From DAOTTI01 sp034437795 (GTDB lineage: Bacteria; Chloroflexota; UBA11872; UBA12225), in assembly GCA_034437795.1 (NCBI GenBank), contig DAOTTI010000140.1, positions 1-26,136 on the forward strand: a DNA stretch of 26,136 nt, read 5' to 3'. Position numbers and translations under genes: made by a program. How positions within the stretch are numbered: position 1 is the first letter of the stretch; every line of letters begins with the position of its first letter. Under the pieces are notes generated by a model. The model searched no databases and had not been told where the DNA came from. It saw only the letters and a program-made list of their open reading frames with translations. This document shows positions 14,261-21,092 of the stretch, piece by piece.

Positions 14261-16195
14261 ACCTACCGCAGCGCGACTTTCGTTCTTCATGCTTGATTCT
14301 TCCTTGTTCATGGCGCGCAGCTGCGCGGCGATGAACTCCTCCTGGTCACGCATCTGGACGTCGTAGATCCGGCGGTAGGGGCCCTGCCGGGCGATCAGCT
14401 CGTCGTGGGTGCCCCGCTCCACGATCTCACCCCGGTCGAGCACGATCACCTCGTCGGCGCGCTTGACGGTGGAGAGGCGATGGGCGATGACGAAGGTGGT
14501 GCGGTTACGCATCACCTCCTCCAGCGCCTGCTCGATGAGATGCTCCGTCTCCATATCCACCGATGAAGTGGCGTCGTCCAGGATGAGGATGGTCGGCTCC
14601 ACCAGGATGGCGCGGGCCAGCGCGGTCCGCTGGCGCTGGCCCCCGGAGAGGGTGACGCCGCGGTCGCCCACCTCGGTGTCGTAGCCTTCCGGCAGGCGCT
14701 GGATGAAGCGGTGGGCCTGGGCGCGCTCGGCGGCGAACTGGACGAGGCTGATCGGCGAGCCCGGCTTGCCGAACTCAATGTTCTCCTTGACGCTGCGACT
14801 GAAGAGGAAGGAGTCCTGGGGGACGATGGCGATGTGCTGGCGCAGGTCGGCCAGCTTGACGTCCCGCACGTCGTGGCCGTCGATCAGGACGCGACCCTGC
14901 GTCACGTCGTAGAAGCGGGGGATAAGGCCGGTCAGTGCGCTCTTGCCCGAGCCGGTGCCCCCGACCAGGGCGATCACCTGCCCCGGCTTGGCCGTGAGAT
15001 TGATGTTCTTGAGTACGGGGATGCCGGGGCGGAACTCGAACCAGACGTTTTCGAAGGTGACCTCGCCCCGCACTGCAGGGAGCGGCCGCGCGCCCGGCCG
15101 GTCGCGCACCTCGGGGATCGTGTCCAGCACCTCCCAGATGCGGTGGGCGGAGGCGGTGGCGCGCGCATACTGGCTGAGCAGGAAGCCGATACGGCGCGTC
15201 GGGCCGTAAAGCTTGTTCAAGTAGTACTGGAAGGCGATCAGGGTGCCGATGGTGATGGTGCCGGCGGCCACCAGGTAGCCGCCGGCGACGATGACGAAGA
15301 TCGTGCCCAGGCCGGCGAGGCAGACCAGCAGCGGATTGCGTGAGGCCAGGGTGCGGGCCAGGGTGAGCGACCGGCGCTGCAGTTCATCCGCGGCGCGGGT
15401 GTACTTGGCGATCTCGTGCTCTTCCTGGGTGAAGGCCTTGACCACCCGGACGCCGGCGATGTTTTCCTGCAGGAGGCCGGTGAGTGCGCCGTATTGCTGC
15501 TGGACGCGGGCGAAGAGGGGGCCCGACTTCTTGCTGTAGCTGTAGCCGGCCCACATCAGCATGGGCACGGTGAGTAATGCCAGGAGGGTTAGCTGCCAGC
15601 TCACGGTGAAGGCAATGACCAGCGTCACGATATAGGTGCCGACGGAGCTGACCAGGCCAGTGGAGCCGTGGCCGAGGAAGCTCTGCACCGACTCCACGTC
15701 AGAGGTGGCGCGGGCAATGAGCTGGCCGGTATCGGAGCGATCCAGGTAGCCGAAGGAGAGGCGCTGCAGCCCGCGGTAGACGGCGTTCCGCAGGTCGCGG
15801 GCGGCGTCGGCCTCATAGGCGTGAAAGCCCCAGATGTAGATCCAGTTGATGGCCGACTTGGCTACGTACAGGCCCAGCGCCGTGACGGTGGCGATGGCCA
15901 GTACGTGGTAGCTGCCGCCGTTGATCCCGTGGTCGATGGCGCGGCGCACCTGCAGGGGGATCATCAGGTCCAGGACGTTGGCCACGAGCCAGGCCACGTA
16001 GCTGGCGATGACCAGGTTCTTGTGGCGGCGCAGATAGCCCAGGGCCCGCAGGAGGTCCTTAAGCGTCCCGCCGCTGGCGCTGCCCAGAGTAGCCGAGCCG
16101 GCCATGCCGGCGCGGCCGAACATGCTGCCCGGACCAGTTGTGCCGGAGGAGTAGCTACCGCCGGGCCAGGTGCCACCCCCGCCTCGCATCATCAT
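14252..16195 (-). CDS. ABC exporter half-transporter (ABCB type, Asp in Walker B)
   Basis: A 647-residue exporter half-transporter. A Gly/Ser/Met-rich tail of about 45 residues precedes six membrane helices (about 58-335). The ATPase domain has Walker A GGTGSGKSA (412-420), LSGGQ (516-520), Walker B ILILDDATSSVD and H-loop VIAHRLS. Residue 541, the position of the catalytic Glu, is Asp. In heterodimeric exporters such as TM287/TM288 this exchange marks the degenerate ATP site. The partner gene downstream keeps Glu, which supports a heterodimer. The start is one of three consecutive ATGs at 16195-16187, with only a weak AGAGAG upstream. A candidate promoter lies at 16326-16355. The C-terminal tail after the ATPase domain is charged and ends near the minisatellite. 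Confidence 0.92.
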   Translation of the reverse strand: MMMRGGGGTWPGGSYSSGTTGPGSMFGRAGMAGSATLGSASGGTLKDLLRALGYLRRHKNLVIASYVAWLVANVLDLMIPLQVRRAIDHGINGGSYHVLAIATVTALGLYVAKSAINWIYIWGFHAYEADAARDLRNAVYRGLQRLSFGYLDRSDTGQLIARATSDVESVQSFLGHGSTGLVSSVGTYIVTLVIAFTVSWQLTLLALLTVPMLMWAGYSYSKKSGPLFARVQQQYGALTGLLQENIAGVRVVKAFTQEEHEIAKYTRAADELQRRSLTLARTLASRNPLLVCLAGLGTIFVIVAGGYLVAAGTITIGTLIAFQYYLNKLYGPTRRIGFLLSQYARATASAHRIWEVLDTIPEVRDRPGARPLPAVRGEVTFENVWFEFRPGIPVLKNINLTAKPGQVIALVGGTGSGKSALTGLIPRFYDVTQGRVLIDGHDVRDVKLADLRQHIAIVPQDSFLFSRSVKENIEFGKPGSPISLVQFAAERAQAHRFIQRLPEGYDTEVGDRGVTLSGGQRQRTALARAILVEPTILILDDATSSVDMETEHLIEQALEEVMRNRTTFVIAHRLSTVKRADEVIVLDRGEIVERGTHDELIARQGPYRRIYDVQMRDQEEFIAAQLRAMNKEESSMKNESRAAVGGA

Positions 16196-16236
16196 GAGGT
16201 CGTGCTCTCTCGCTTCCTAATTTGCCTGCGCTCAGC

Positions 16237-16255
16237 GCCTGCCCGCAGGGCAGGC
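16237..16255. other. Perfect short hairpin in the ABC operon leader
   Basis: GCCTGCCC-GCA-GGGCAGGC forms an 8-bp stem with a 3-nt loop. It lies between the anti-sigma gene stop and the ABC start, both on the minus strand. No T-run follows in either direction. It could end the sigma/anti-sigma transcript or structure the ABC leader. Confidence 0.5.
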
Positions 16256-16325
16256 CCCTTTCCCCGCGCTGAAGGCGGGCCACTCGCCGGAACTCACGGC
16301 AGGCGCAACGCCTCCTCGCATAAGG

Positions 16326-16355
16326 ATACTCAAGGCAGGCTAACGTACGCGTCAA
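16326..16355 (-). promoter_or_regulatory. Candidate sigma-70-type promoter for the ABC operon
   Basis: On the minus strand TTGACG (16355-16350) is followed after 18 nt by GAGTAT (16331-16326). The -35 matches five of six consensus bases and the -10 three of six. The predicted leader of about 120 nt contains AGGCG-TTG-CGCCT and the hairpin at 16237-16255. Confidence 0.35.
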
Positions 16356-16421
16356 GGTAGTCACCTCGCCCCCCGCGCCAACCGCTCCACCTGCGCGACC
16401 CCACCGGCACGTCGCCCGTCG

Positions 16422-17273
16422 TCAGAGCCGCGCGGTGAAGATGGGCTGGGTGGTAGGGGCGCGGCTCCCGCCTCTGGGCTCCACGGTGACGGCCACCACC
16501 TCGGCGCGCGCCGGGTCGCCCCTGACGGGAACCGTCTCGACCGCCTGCGCGGCGCCGAGGAAGATGCCCGCATCCTGGGGCAAACCGCCGGCGATGAGCC
16601 AGAGCTGGTAGGTCCGCTCGGCAGGAGCCGGCGGCAGGCCCGTCACTATCAGACGCGACTCGCCGCTGGTCGGGGCGACGATCAGGGCCAGGCGCCCCTG
16701 GCGCAGGCTGCCGGGGGCGGCCTCGGTCGGGGCGAGCACGACCACGCGCCCCTCCGCGGCCGCGGCCAGCGCGGACTCGTACTCGGCCAGCAGCGCGCGC
16801 TGGGTCTGGGCCTGGCGCAGCAAGGCGGCGTTCCAAACGCCCAGCCCCACCGAGCACAGGAGCAGGGCCGCGGCCAGCCAGCCAGTTGCGCCCAGGCGCT
16901 GGAACCACGGCTGGGGCCGGCGCTGCTCTTGTACCCGCGGCAGGGGTGGAGCAACGGTGGATGGAGCGAGATCGCGCTCTGCTGCGGCCAGCAGGCGCGC
17001 TCGGAGGCGCGGTGCGGCCGGCGCGGGGGCAACGGCCGTAGCCAGGCGGCCGGCAGTGGCGCCGAACTCCGCGGCCAGCCGCCGGCACAGGGCGCAGGTG
17101 GCGAGGTGGCGCTCGAACGCGGCGGCCTCGCCGGCGGGCAAGGCATCGAGGGCGTAGGCAGCGGCGTGCCCCTCCAGCGCGGCACGCTCCTGCGCGGAGA
17201 GCCGGTCGGGATCGTGTGGCTGCGCGAGCGAGGGCACTGCAAGCTCTACGCCCGGCTCCTCGTTCTGGCTCAC
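16422..17273 (-). CDS. Membrane anti-sigma factor (zinc-finger and RskA-type domains)
   Basis: From GTG 17273 the product has 283 residues. The N-terminal cytoplasmic part contains HLATCALC, the H-x3-C-x2-C zinc-binding anti-sigma motif, at about residues 60-67. A single membrane helix (WLAAALLLCSVGLGVW) follows near 132-147. The extracytoplasmic part ends in an RskA-like domain with RTYQLWLIAGGLPQDAG. Such proteins hold an ECF sigma factor at the membrane and release it on an envelope signal, usually through proteolysis. The GTG lies one base after the sigma stop and has GGAGAAG just upstream inside the sigma gene, so the two are co-translated. A longer reading from 17333 would overlap the sigma gene and is not favoured. 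Confidence 0.88.
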   Translation of the reverse strand: MSQNEEPGVELAVPSLAQPHDPDRLSAQERAALEGHAAAYALDALPAGEAAAFERHLATCALCRRLAAEFGATAGRLATAVAPAPAAPRLRARLLAAAERDLAPSTVAPPLPRVQEQRRPQPWFQRLGATGWLAAALLLCSVGLGVWNAALLRQAQTQRALLAEYESALAAAAEGRVVVLAPTEAAPGSLRQGRLALIVAPTSGESRLIVTGLPPAPAERTYQLWLIAGGLPQDAGIFLGAAQAVETVPVRGDPARAEVVAVTVEPRGGSRAPTTQPIFTARL

Positions 17274-17274
17274 C

Positions 17275-17871
17275 TTACTTCTCCATCTCCAGCGATTCGG
17301 GCTCCAGCAGGGCACGGAGCTTCTGCAGTGCAAGGCGCATGCGCCCCTTCACCGTCCCGAGCGGCGCGCCGGTCTGATCGGCGATCTGCTGGCAGGTGAG
17401 GCCGGCGAAGTAGGCTAGCTCGATGGTCTGGCGCTGCTCGGCCGGCAGGCGCCGGAGGGCGGCGCGCACCCGGTCCCGCTCGATACGCGCGGCCGCCTGC
17501 TCCCACAGCTCGGGCTCGGCCGCGCCGACTAGATGGTCCTCCGGGTTGGCCTCCGGCTGCACCCCCTTCTGGCGCCGCAGGTAATCGACCGCGCGGTGGT
17601 GGACGATAGACAGCAGCCAGTTGCGCACGCTCCCCCGCTGCAGGTCATAGCGACCGCCATGGCGCCAGAGGGCCAGGAAGGCGTCCTGCACCACGTCCTC
17701 GGCGAGCTGCTGGTTGCGCAGCAGGCGTCTGGCCAGCCCCAGCGCCAGCCGGTGGTGGCGGTCGTAGAGGATCGCCAGCGCGCCGGTATCGCGCTGGCGC
17801 ACGCGCTCCAGCAGCTCCGCATCGGGCGCGCCATCGTCCGCAGCAGGTACGTACACGGCTACCGGCGGCAC
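17275..17871 (-). CDS. ECF-family RNA polymerase sigma factor (SigK-like)
   Basis: About 198 residues. Region 2 includes AILYDRHHRLALGLARRLL, the acidic QLAEDVVQDAFLALWRHG, and the promoter-melting/-10 contact VRNWLLSIVHHRAVDYLRR. Region 4 is LPAEQRQTIELAYFAGLTC, then QQIADQTGAPLGTVKGRMR, the helix-turn-helix that reads the -35 element. The LGTVKGR form and the RskA-type partner place it near the SigK-like ECF groups. The start is uncertain: GTG 17871 is listed, while TTG 17898 or GTG 17856 are possible, and none has a good ribosome site. It heads a two-gene unit with its anti-sigma factor and points away from the ATPase gene across a 300-nt spacer. Confidence 0.9.
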   Translation of the reverse strand: MPPVAVYVPAADDGAPDAELLERVRQRDTGALAILYDRHHRLALGLARRLLRNQQLAEDVVQDAFLALWRHGGRYDLQRGSVRNWLLSIVHHRAVDYLRRQKGVQPEANPEDHLVGAAEPELWEQAAARIERDRVRAALRRLPAEQRQTIELAYFAGLTCQQIADQTGAPLGTVKGRMRLALQKLRALLEPESLEMEK

Positions 17872-18173
17872 TGTAGCACGAGGGGTGGGAGAGCACAACG
17901 AGCCACCGCTCGGGCCCTCCTTCTCCCTCTCCCTTCATGGAAGCGGGGGCGGCGGGGCCAAGCCGCACGGTGGGGCCGGGTCGGGCAAGGGTGCGGCGCG
18001 GCCCCGGCCGAAGGGGGTAAGGGTTGCTCTCCGGGTCTCCGTGTCCCCGTGTCCCCGCGTCGGAGCGGGGGCGGCGGGCTGGCGCGCAGGGCCGGGGGTG
18101 GGGTACAACAGCGGGGCGCTCCGCTGCTGGTGGCGCCGCGCGACCCTGGCTGCGATGAAGGGGGTGTTCTGCC
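17872..18173. other. Divergent spacer between the sigma factor and ATPase genes
   Basis: It holds the second copy of the dispersed repeat (17939-18022), a short CCGTGTCC microrepeat near 18040-18056, and a partial third copy of the repeat's left end (CGGAGCGGGGGCGGCGGG) near 18060-18077. A weak -10-like TACAAC stands at 18104-18109, about 65 nt before the ATPase start. Promoters for both flanking genes must lie here. No ECF-type -35 was identified. Confidence 0.5.
17939..18022. repeat. Dispersed intergenic repeat, copy B (84 bp)
   Basis: It matches 4201-4283 end to end with one extra A near its left end. The right part, GCGGCCCCGGCCGAAGGGG, is identical in both. Here it lies in the divergent spacer between two regulatory genes, on the same strand orientation as copy A. 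Confidence 0.75.
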
Positions 18174-20291
18174 GTGGTGCGTCTGGCCGATCGCCTGAGC
18201 GCGGCGCGCCGCCGCCGGTTCATTGGGCGCGCGGCCGAGCGGGCGCTATTCCAGTCGGCGCTGCTGGCGCCGGAGTGGCCCTTCCAGGTACTGCACGTCT
18301 TCGGCCCAGGGGGCGTGGGCAAGACCAGCCTGCTGCGCGAGTTCGCGGCCCTGTGCGACGAGCATGGCGTGGCGGCCTATTACCTCGACGCCCGCCACAT
18401 GGAGCCGGCGCCGGAGGCGTTCGGTCACGAGCTGCGCCTCGCCATGGGCGTCAGCGCAGACCAGCCGCCCCTGGCGGCGCTGGCCCCGTGGCCCGGCCGG
18501 CACGTGATCCTGGTGGATACCTATGAGACGATCGCCCCCCTGGACGCCTGGCTCCGCGAGGTGTTCCTGCCGGAGCTGCCGGCGCACACGCTAGTCGTCT
18601 TCGCGGGCCGGCCCCCGCCGTCTCCGTCCTGGCGCACCGACCTGGGCTGGCAGGCGCTGGTCCGCCTCCTCCCGCTACGAAACCTGAGCCGGGACGAGAG
18701 TGTGGCCCTGCTCACCGACCGCGGCGTGCCGCCAGACCAGCAGGAGAGCGTGGTGGGGTTCACGCACGGACACCCTCTCGCCCTGTCCCTGGTGGCCGAC
18801 CTGTTTGCCCAGCGTCCCGGCATCCGCTTTCAGCCCCAGATGGCGCCTGACGTGGTCAAGACCCTGCTGGAGCAGTTTGTGCAGCAGGTGCCGGGGCCCG
18901 CGCACCGCGCCGCGCTCGAGGCCTGCGCCCTGGTGCGGGCCGTCACGGAGCCCTTGCTAGCGGAGCTGCTGGCCATGCCGGACGCGCACGACCTGTTCGA
19001 GTGGCTGCGCGGCCTCTCCTTTGTCGAGTCGGGGCCGCCGGGCCTCTTCCCCCACGACCTGGCGCGGGAGGCCCTGGCCGCCGACGTGCGTTGGCGCAAC
19101 CCCGATTGGTACGCGGAGCTGCACCGCCGCGCCCGCACCTACTACACCACGCATCTCGCGCAGGTCGACGTCCAGCAGCAGCAGCGCCTGCTCTTTGACC
19201 TCATCTACTTGCACCGCGACAACGCGGTGATGCGGCCGTTCTTCGAATGGCAGGAGAGCGGCGCCATCCTGGTCGATGCGCCGCGGCCGGTGGACTGGCC
19301 GCACCTAGTGGCGATGGTGGAGCGGCACGAAGGTCCGGACTCGGCGGCCGTGGCCGCGCGCTGGTTTGCGCGCCAGCCGGAAGGGGTGCTGGTGTTTCGC
19401 GACGCCGGGGACCAGCAGGCCGGGTTCCTGTGCATGGTGGCGCTGCACCGCGCCACGCCGGACGACCTGGAGGCGGACCCTGCGGCGGCGGGCGCCTGGC
19501 GGTATTTGCAGGCGCACGCGCCCCTCCGGCCGGGCGAGAGGGCCACGCTTTTCCGCTTCTGGATGGCGCGCGAGACGTATCAGGCCGTTTCGGCCATCCA
19601 GAGCCTGGCCTTCGTCAACGCCGTCCGGCACTACCTCACTACCCCCGCGCTGGCCTTCACGTTCTTCCCCTGCGCCGACCCAGAGTTCTGGGCGCCGCTG
19701 TTCGCCTATGGCGAGCTGCCCCGCCTGCCGGCAGCCGACTTCGTCGTTGGCAGGCGTCAGTATGGCGTCTACGGCCATGACTGGCGCACCCAGCCCCCGC
19801 CGGACTGGCTGGCCCTGCTGGCGCAGCGGGAGATCGCGGACGGCCCGCAACCGGCGCCGCCTGCGCCGGCCGCCGAGCCCCTGCTCGTGCTGAGCGAGCC
19901 CGACTTCGCCGCCGCTGTGCACCAGGCGCTGCGGGACCTGGCGCGGCCGGAGGCGCTGCAGCGTAACCCGCTCTCGCGCTCGCGCCTGGTCGTCGAGTGC
20001 GCCGGGCCGGGCGCCGATCCGGTCGCCCGCGCGGCGGCGCTCAGGGAACTGATCATCGAGGCGGCGGAGGCCCTCCGTGCGACCCCGCGCCGCGCCAAGT
20101 GGTATCGCGCGGTCTACCACACCTACGTCCAGCCGGCGCCGACGCAAGAGGCGGCGTCCGAGCTGCTGGACCTCCCGTTCAGCACCTATCGGCGCCACGT
20201 GGCCGCCGGCGTGGCCCACGTCACGGCCCAGCTCTGGCAACAGGAGATCGGTGGCGCGCCGGCGAGCGCGAATGCGCCGCGGCGGCGATGA
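18174..20291 (+). CDS. STAND/AAA-type ATPase with C-terminal helix-turn-helix
   Basis: A 705-residue protein. After a RRRFIGRAAER entry motif come Walker A GPGGVGKT (44-51), Walker B HVILVDTYE (110-118) and the VVFAGRPP segment (141-148), the layout of signal-transduction ATPases. A long helical middle (about 215-600) has no repeats I can name and may be the sensor. Residues about 656-676, PTQEAASELLDLPFSTYRRH, read as a helix-turn-helix of sigma-region-4 or LuxR style, so the protein may bind DNA. The start is GTG 18174 with AAGGGGGTG 7 nt upstream. A GTG at 18177 is also possible. The gene diverges from the ECF sigma factor and is followed by phased TGAGC repeats. Confidence 0.8.
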   Translation: MVRLADRLSAARRRRFIGRAAERALFQSALLAPEWPFQVLHVFGPGGVGKTSLLREFAALCDEHGVAAYYLDARHMEPAPEAFGHELRLAMGVSADQPPLAALAPWPGRHVILVDTYETIAPLDAWLREVFLPELPAHTLVVFAGRPPPSPSWRTDLGWQALVRLLPLRNLSRDESVALLTDRGVPPDQQESVVGFTHGHPLALSLVADLFAQRPGIRFQPQMAPDVVKTLLEQFVQQVPGPAHRAALEACALVRAVTEPLLAELLAMPDAHDLFEWLRGLSFVESGPPGLFPHDLAREALAADVRWRNPDWYAELHRRARTYYTTHLAQVDVQQQQRLLFDLIYLHRDNAVMRPFFEWQESGAILVDAPRPVDWPHLVAMVERHEGPDSAAVAARWFARQPEGVLVFRDAGDQQAGFLCMVALHRATPDDLEADPAAAGAWRYLQAHAPLRPGERATLFRFWMARETYQAVSAIQSLAFVNAVRHYLTTPALAFTFFPCADPEFWAPLFAYGELPRLPAADFVVGRRQYGVYGHDWRTQPPPDWLALLAQREIADGPQPAPPAPAAEPLLVLSEPDFAAAVHQALRDLARPEALQRNPLSRSRLVVECAGPGADPVARAAALRELIIEAAEALRATPRRAKWYRAVYHTYVQPAPTQEAASELLDLPFSTYRRHVAAGVAHVTAQLWQQEIGGAPASANAPRRR

Positions 20292-20294
20292 AAG

Positions 20295-20333
20295 TGAGCA
20301 GAAACTGAGCACATTCTGAGCTTCAAACTGAGC
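20295..20333. repeat. Four TGAGC boxes at 11-12-bp spacing after the ATPase gene
   Basis: TGAGC starts at 20295, 20306, 20317 and 20329. Three of the four have CTGAGC, two of these within AAACTGAGCA. The spacing of 11, 11 and 12 bp puts all boxes on one face of the helix. They begin 3 bp after the ATPase stop and lie about 70-110 nt upstream of the NTF2-like start. They look like an operator for a multimeric DNA-binding protein. Confidence 0.75.
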
Positions 20334-20401
20334 AGTGGCCGGCGTTACGCTGCCACCGCCCGATGAGGCGGTCGCAGGCTTTTGGGGCGGGAGGACCGGC
20401 C

Positions 20402-20818
20402 ATGGCGCTCAGTACGCGGCAGGTGGTCGCGGAACTGCTTCAGGCGTGGAACGCGCACGACGTGGAGCGCATCGTCGCGCTGCACGCGCCGGACTACGAG
20501 GGGATGGACGTAGCGTGGCCGGGGCCGCGCCGTGGGCGCGATGGCGTGCGCCGCGGCTGGGGACGTTACCTAGCCGCCTTCCCCGACCTCCAGTTTGCCG
20601 CTGAGACGGTCATCGTTCAGGGCAACCGCGCGGCGGTGAGCTGGACCGCCCTGGGTACCCATCGCGGCGCGCTGATGAACATCCCCCCGACCGGCCGCGC
20701 CGTGCGCGTGCGGGGCATCTCCGTCCTTCACGTCGAGCAGGGCCAGGTGACGCGGGCGCTGCACGTCTGGGACGTCGCCGGCCTGCTACGGACCATCGGG
20801 CTGCTGCCTGAACTCTGA
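20402..20818 (+). CDS. SnoaL/NTF2-like protein (ester-cyclase type)
   Basis: A 138-residue single-domain protein. The pattern VVAELLQAWNAHDVERIVAL, then PDYEG, GRDGVRRGWGRYLAAFPDLQ, and finally RVRGISVLHVEQGQVTRALH with a terminal WDVAGLLRTIG, is that of SnoaL-like polyketide cyclase/ester cyclase proteins of the NTF2 fold. Such proteins hold small hydrophobic ligands in a cone-shaped pocket. Some are enzymes and most are uncharacterised, so no reaction is assigned. The start is ATG 20402, with GGGAGGA at 20389-20395. It lies 110 nt after the ATPase on the same strand, and the TGAGC boxes between them may control it. Confidence 0.85.
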   Translation: MALSTRQVVAELLQAWNAHDVERIVALHAPDYEGMDVAWPGPRRGRDGVRRGWGRYLAAFPDLQFAAETVIVQGNRAAVSWTALGTHRGALMNIPPTGRAVRVRGISVLHVEQGQVTRALHVWDVAGLLRTIGLLPEL

Positions 20819-20893
20819 TTTATGACCAGCAAGCCGAGACCGGCACACGTATCGCCCTACCAGCCAACCTTCGGGCTTACTGCCTGAACTCTG
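20804..20893. repeat. Duplicated 14-bp gene end
   Basis: CTGCCTGAACTCTG, which encodes the last residues and stop of the NTF2-like gene (20804-20817), recurs at 20880-20893. CGGGCT precedes both copies within a few bases. The second copy has a G in place of the stop's A and lies just before the extended ribosome site at 20898-20909. Confidence 0.7.
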
Positions 20894-20909
20894 GTCCAGA
20901 AGGAGGTGA

Positions 20910-20948
20910 ATGATCCAGCACGGGGACAGCCGCGTACTAGCAGCGTGA
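20910..20948 (+). CDS. Possible 12-residue leader ORF upstream of the DUF4331 gene
   Basis: AGAAGGAGGTGA (20898-20909) is a nearly complete complement of the 16S rRNA 3' end and is followed directly by ATG. The frame reads MIQHGDSRVLAA and then stops. It is followed at once by another ATG (20949) in the frame of the DUF4331 gene, 144 nt before its preferred start. Shine-Dalgarno complementarity this long is rare by chance. The GGAGG-to-ATG distance (3 nt) is short, so efficiency is uncertain. It could be a regulatory leader peptide, or the ribosome site of a lost gene. Confidence 0.3.
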   Translation: MIQHGDSRVLAA

Positions 20949-21092
20949 ATGCGGGGCCCGCGCATTACCGCGGTGTGGCGCCTGACCGGATCCGCGCCGT
21001 GGAGAGCTCTCAGCCGCAGGCTGGGTGTGTTCCGGAGCACGCCCGTCCACGCCATCGACACACATCACCGATATCGACGAAAGGAGAAGCGC

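Noticed and set aside
20901..20932. Fragment of a 16S rRNA gene end on the minus strand
   Set aside because: AAGGAGGTGA and ATCCAGC resemble the complement of the 16S 3' terminus, but three bases are inserted and no helix 45 or other rRNA sequence adjoins. A Shine-Dalgarno sequence plus ATG explains it.
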